This document shows, one piece after another, positions 63,233-64,000 of a DNA stretch of 64,000 nt. Under the pieces are notes generated by a model. It had not been told where the DNA came from. It saw nothing but the letters and a program-made list of their open reading frames with translations, and did no database searches. The stretch is from VRUE01 sp963718775 (GTDB taxonomy: Bacteria; Actinomycetota; Thermoleophilia; Solirubrobacterales; 70-9). The stretch lies in assembly GCA_963718775.1 (NCBI GenBank), contig OY970377.1:2787333-2851332 (forward strand), written 5' to 3'. How positions within the stretch are numbered: the stretch's first letter is position 1; every line of letters starts with the position of its first letter. The position numbers and the translations under genes were made by a program.

Positions 63233-64000
63233 ATGGCGGACCTGACGCGTAACGCGGTCGACGTGCTGCCCGCGGCGATGCTCGCGGAGCAGCTCGAGCG
63301 CGGCCGGCCGCTGCGCGTCAAGCTCGGCATCGACCCGACCACCCCCGACATCCACCTCGGCCACACGGTCGTGCTCGAGAAGTTGCGCGAGTTCCAGCAG
63401 GCGGGCCACCAGGTCGTCTTGATAGTCGGCGACTTCACGGCTCGGGTCGGCGATCCCAGCGGTCGCTCTGCACAGCGGCCGATGCCCTCGCCGGAGGAGA
63501 TCGAGGCCAACGCCGCCACTTACCAGGAGCAGGCCTTCAAGGTGCTCGACCGCGAGCGCACCGAGGTGCGCTTCAACAGCGAGTGGCTGCGCATGGCGCC
63601 GGAGAAGCTGCTCGGCCTGCTGGCCCAGACCACGGTCGCTCGCCTGATCGAGCGCGACGACTTCCAGAAGCGCCTCGCCGCCGGGGCGCCGATCGCGGCG
63701 CTGGAGCTGCTCTACCCGTTGCTGCAGGGCTACGACTCGGTGGCGGTCGAGGCCGACGTCGAGCTGGGGGGGACCGACCAGAAGTTCAACCTGCTCTTCG
63801 GCCGCGACATCCAGACGGCCTACGGCCAGAAGCCGCAGTCGATCCTGACCATGCCGATCCTGGTCGGGACCGACGGCACGAAGAAGATGAGCAAGTCGCT
63901 GGGCAACTACATCGGCGTCACCGAGGCGCCGGAGGAGATGTTCGGCAAGACGATGCGAGTGCCCGACGCGGCGATGCCGGAGTACTTCCGGCTCGTGCTC
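63233..64000 (+). CDS. tyrS: Tyrosyl-tRNA synthetase (3' end beyond window)
   Basis: Class I synthetase; 256 residues are visible and the frame runs off the edge. The HIGH-like motif is GIDPTTPDIHLGHTVVLEKL, the tyrosine pocket has FTARVGDPSGRS and ELGGTDQKFNLLFGRDIQ, and the KMSKS motif is GTDGTKKMSKSLGNYIG. It is the long TyrRS subtype with the KMSKS loop at about residue 220. ATG 63233 is set by the TAGCAT box. Confidence 0.93.
   Translation, partial: MADLTRNAVDVLPAAMLAEQLERGRPLRVKLGIDPTTPDIHLGHTVVLEKLREFQQAGHQVVLIVGDFTARVGDPSGRSAQRPMPSPEEIEANAATYQEQAFKVLDRERTEVRFNSEWLRMAPEKLLGLLAQTTVARLIERDDFQKRLAAGAPIAALELLYPLLQGYDSVAVEADVELGGTDQKFNLLFGRDIQTAYGQKPQSILTMPILVGTDGTKKMSKSLGNYIGVTEAPEEMFGKTMRVPDAAMPEYFRLVL

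Overview
The window is GC-rich, almost fully coding DNA from a free-living actinobacterium, most likely class Thermoleophilia (Solirubrobacterales-like). This rests on gene style, not on a marker gene: GatCAB amidotransferase, a classical menaquinone pathway, mycobacterial-type SerC and SerA, an HDOD-LuxR fusion regulator, and a secreted protein built from V-x-T-x-KL-x-N-E-A repeats after an ALFIALGG signal segment, all of which I associate with that class. There is no rRNA, tRNA, CRISPR array, prophage or insertion sequence.

Layout. 0-12.4 kb: acyl-CoA dehydrogenase, endonuclease IV, gltX, two regulators, a CymR-like Rrf2 gene followed by cysK-cysE, pcrA and folD. 12.4-22.3 kb: small membrane proteins, a GMC oxidoreductase, gatCAB, a type II NADH dehydrogenase under a striking palindrome, and an Ada-AlkA repair fusion. 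22.3-27.3 kb: an envelope-sugar locus (GT2, two GT39-like genes, UDP-sulfoquinovose synthase). 27.4-41 kb: ilvBN-menF, then menDCAB and menE, then ilvC. 41-45 kb: serC, serA and a quinone oxidoreductase. 45-61 kb: leuA with a leader peptide, an orphan AbiEi/DUF559 protein, a regulator-leuC-leuD-methyltransferase string, leuB, ilvE, cimA, a DegT-type aminotransferase, argH and mpg. 61-64 kb: a class A PBP divergent from tyrS. Most of the branched-chain pathway is here (ilvBNCE, leuABCD, cimA); ilvD and ilvA are not. Five to six menaquinone genes are interleaved with it.

Expression logic. At least fifteen genes have a TAnnnT box ending 6-8 nt before the start codon, with no Shine-Dalgarno. These look leaderless, and the box often decides the start. 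Several intergenic palindromes sit between one stop codon and the next gene's -10 box. leuA is different: it has a 19-residue Leu-rich leader peptide whose CU-rich codons can pair with the leuA Shine-Dalgarno, which suggests translational attenuation.

Most unusual are (1) two ~106-nt elements facing each other behind the convergent genes ilvC and a cupin gene, with a conserved loop but different, still complementary stems; (2) a 35-bp perfect palindrome over the ndh promoter with a possible leftward small RNA; (3) several palindromes lying inside reading frames. About a dozen single-base frameshifts (gatB, glycosyltransferases, leuC, methyltransferase, ilvE, cimA, mpg and others) are more likely assembly errors than pseudogenes, because they hit essential or biosynthetic genes, often in homopolymers.
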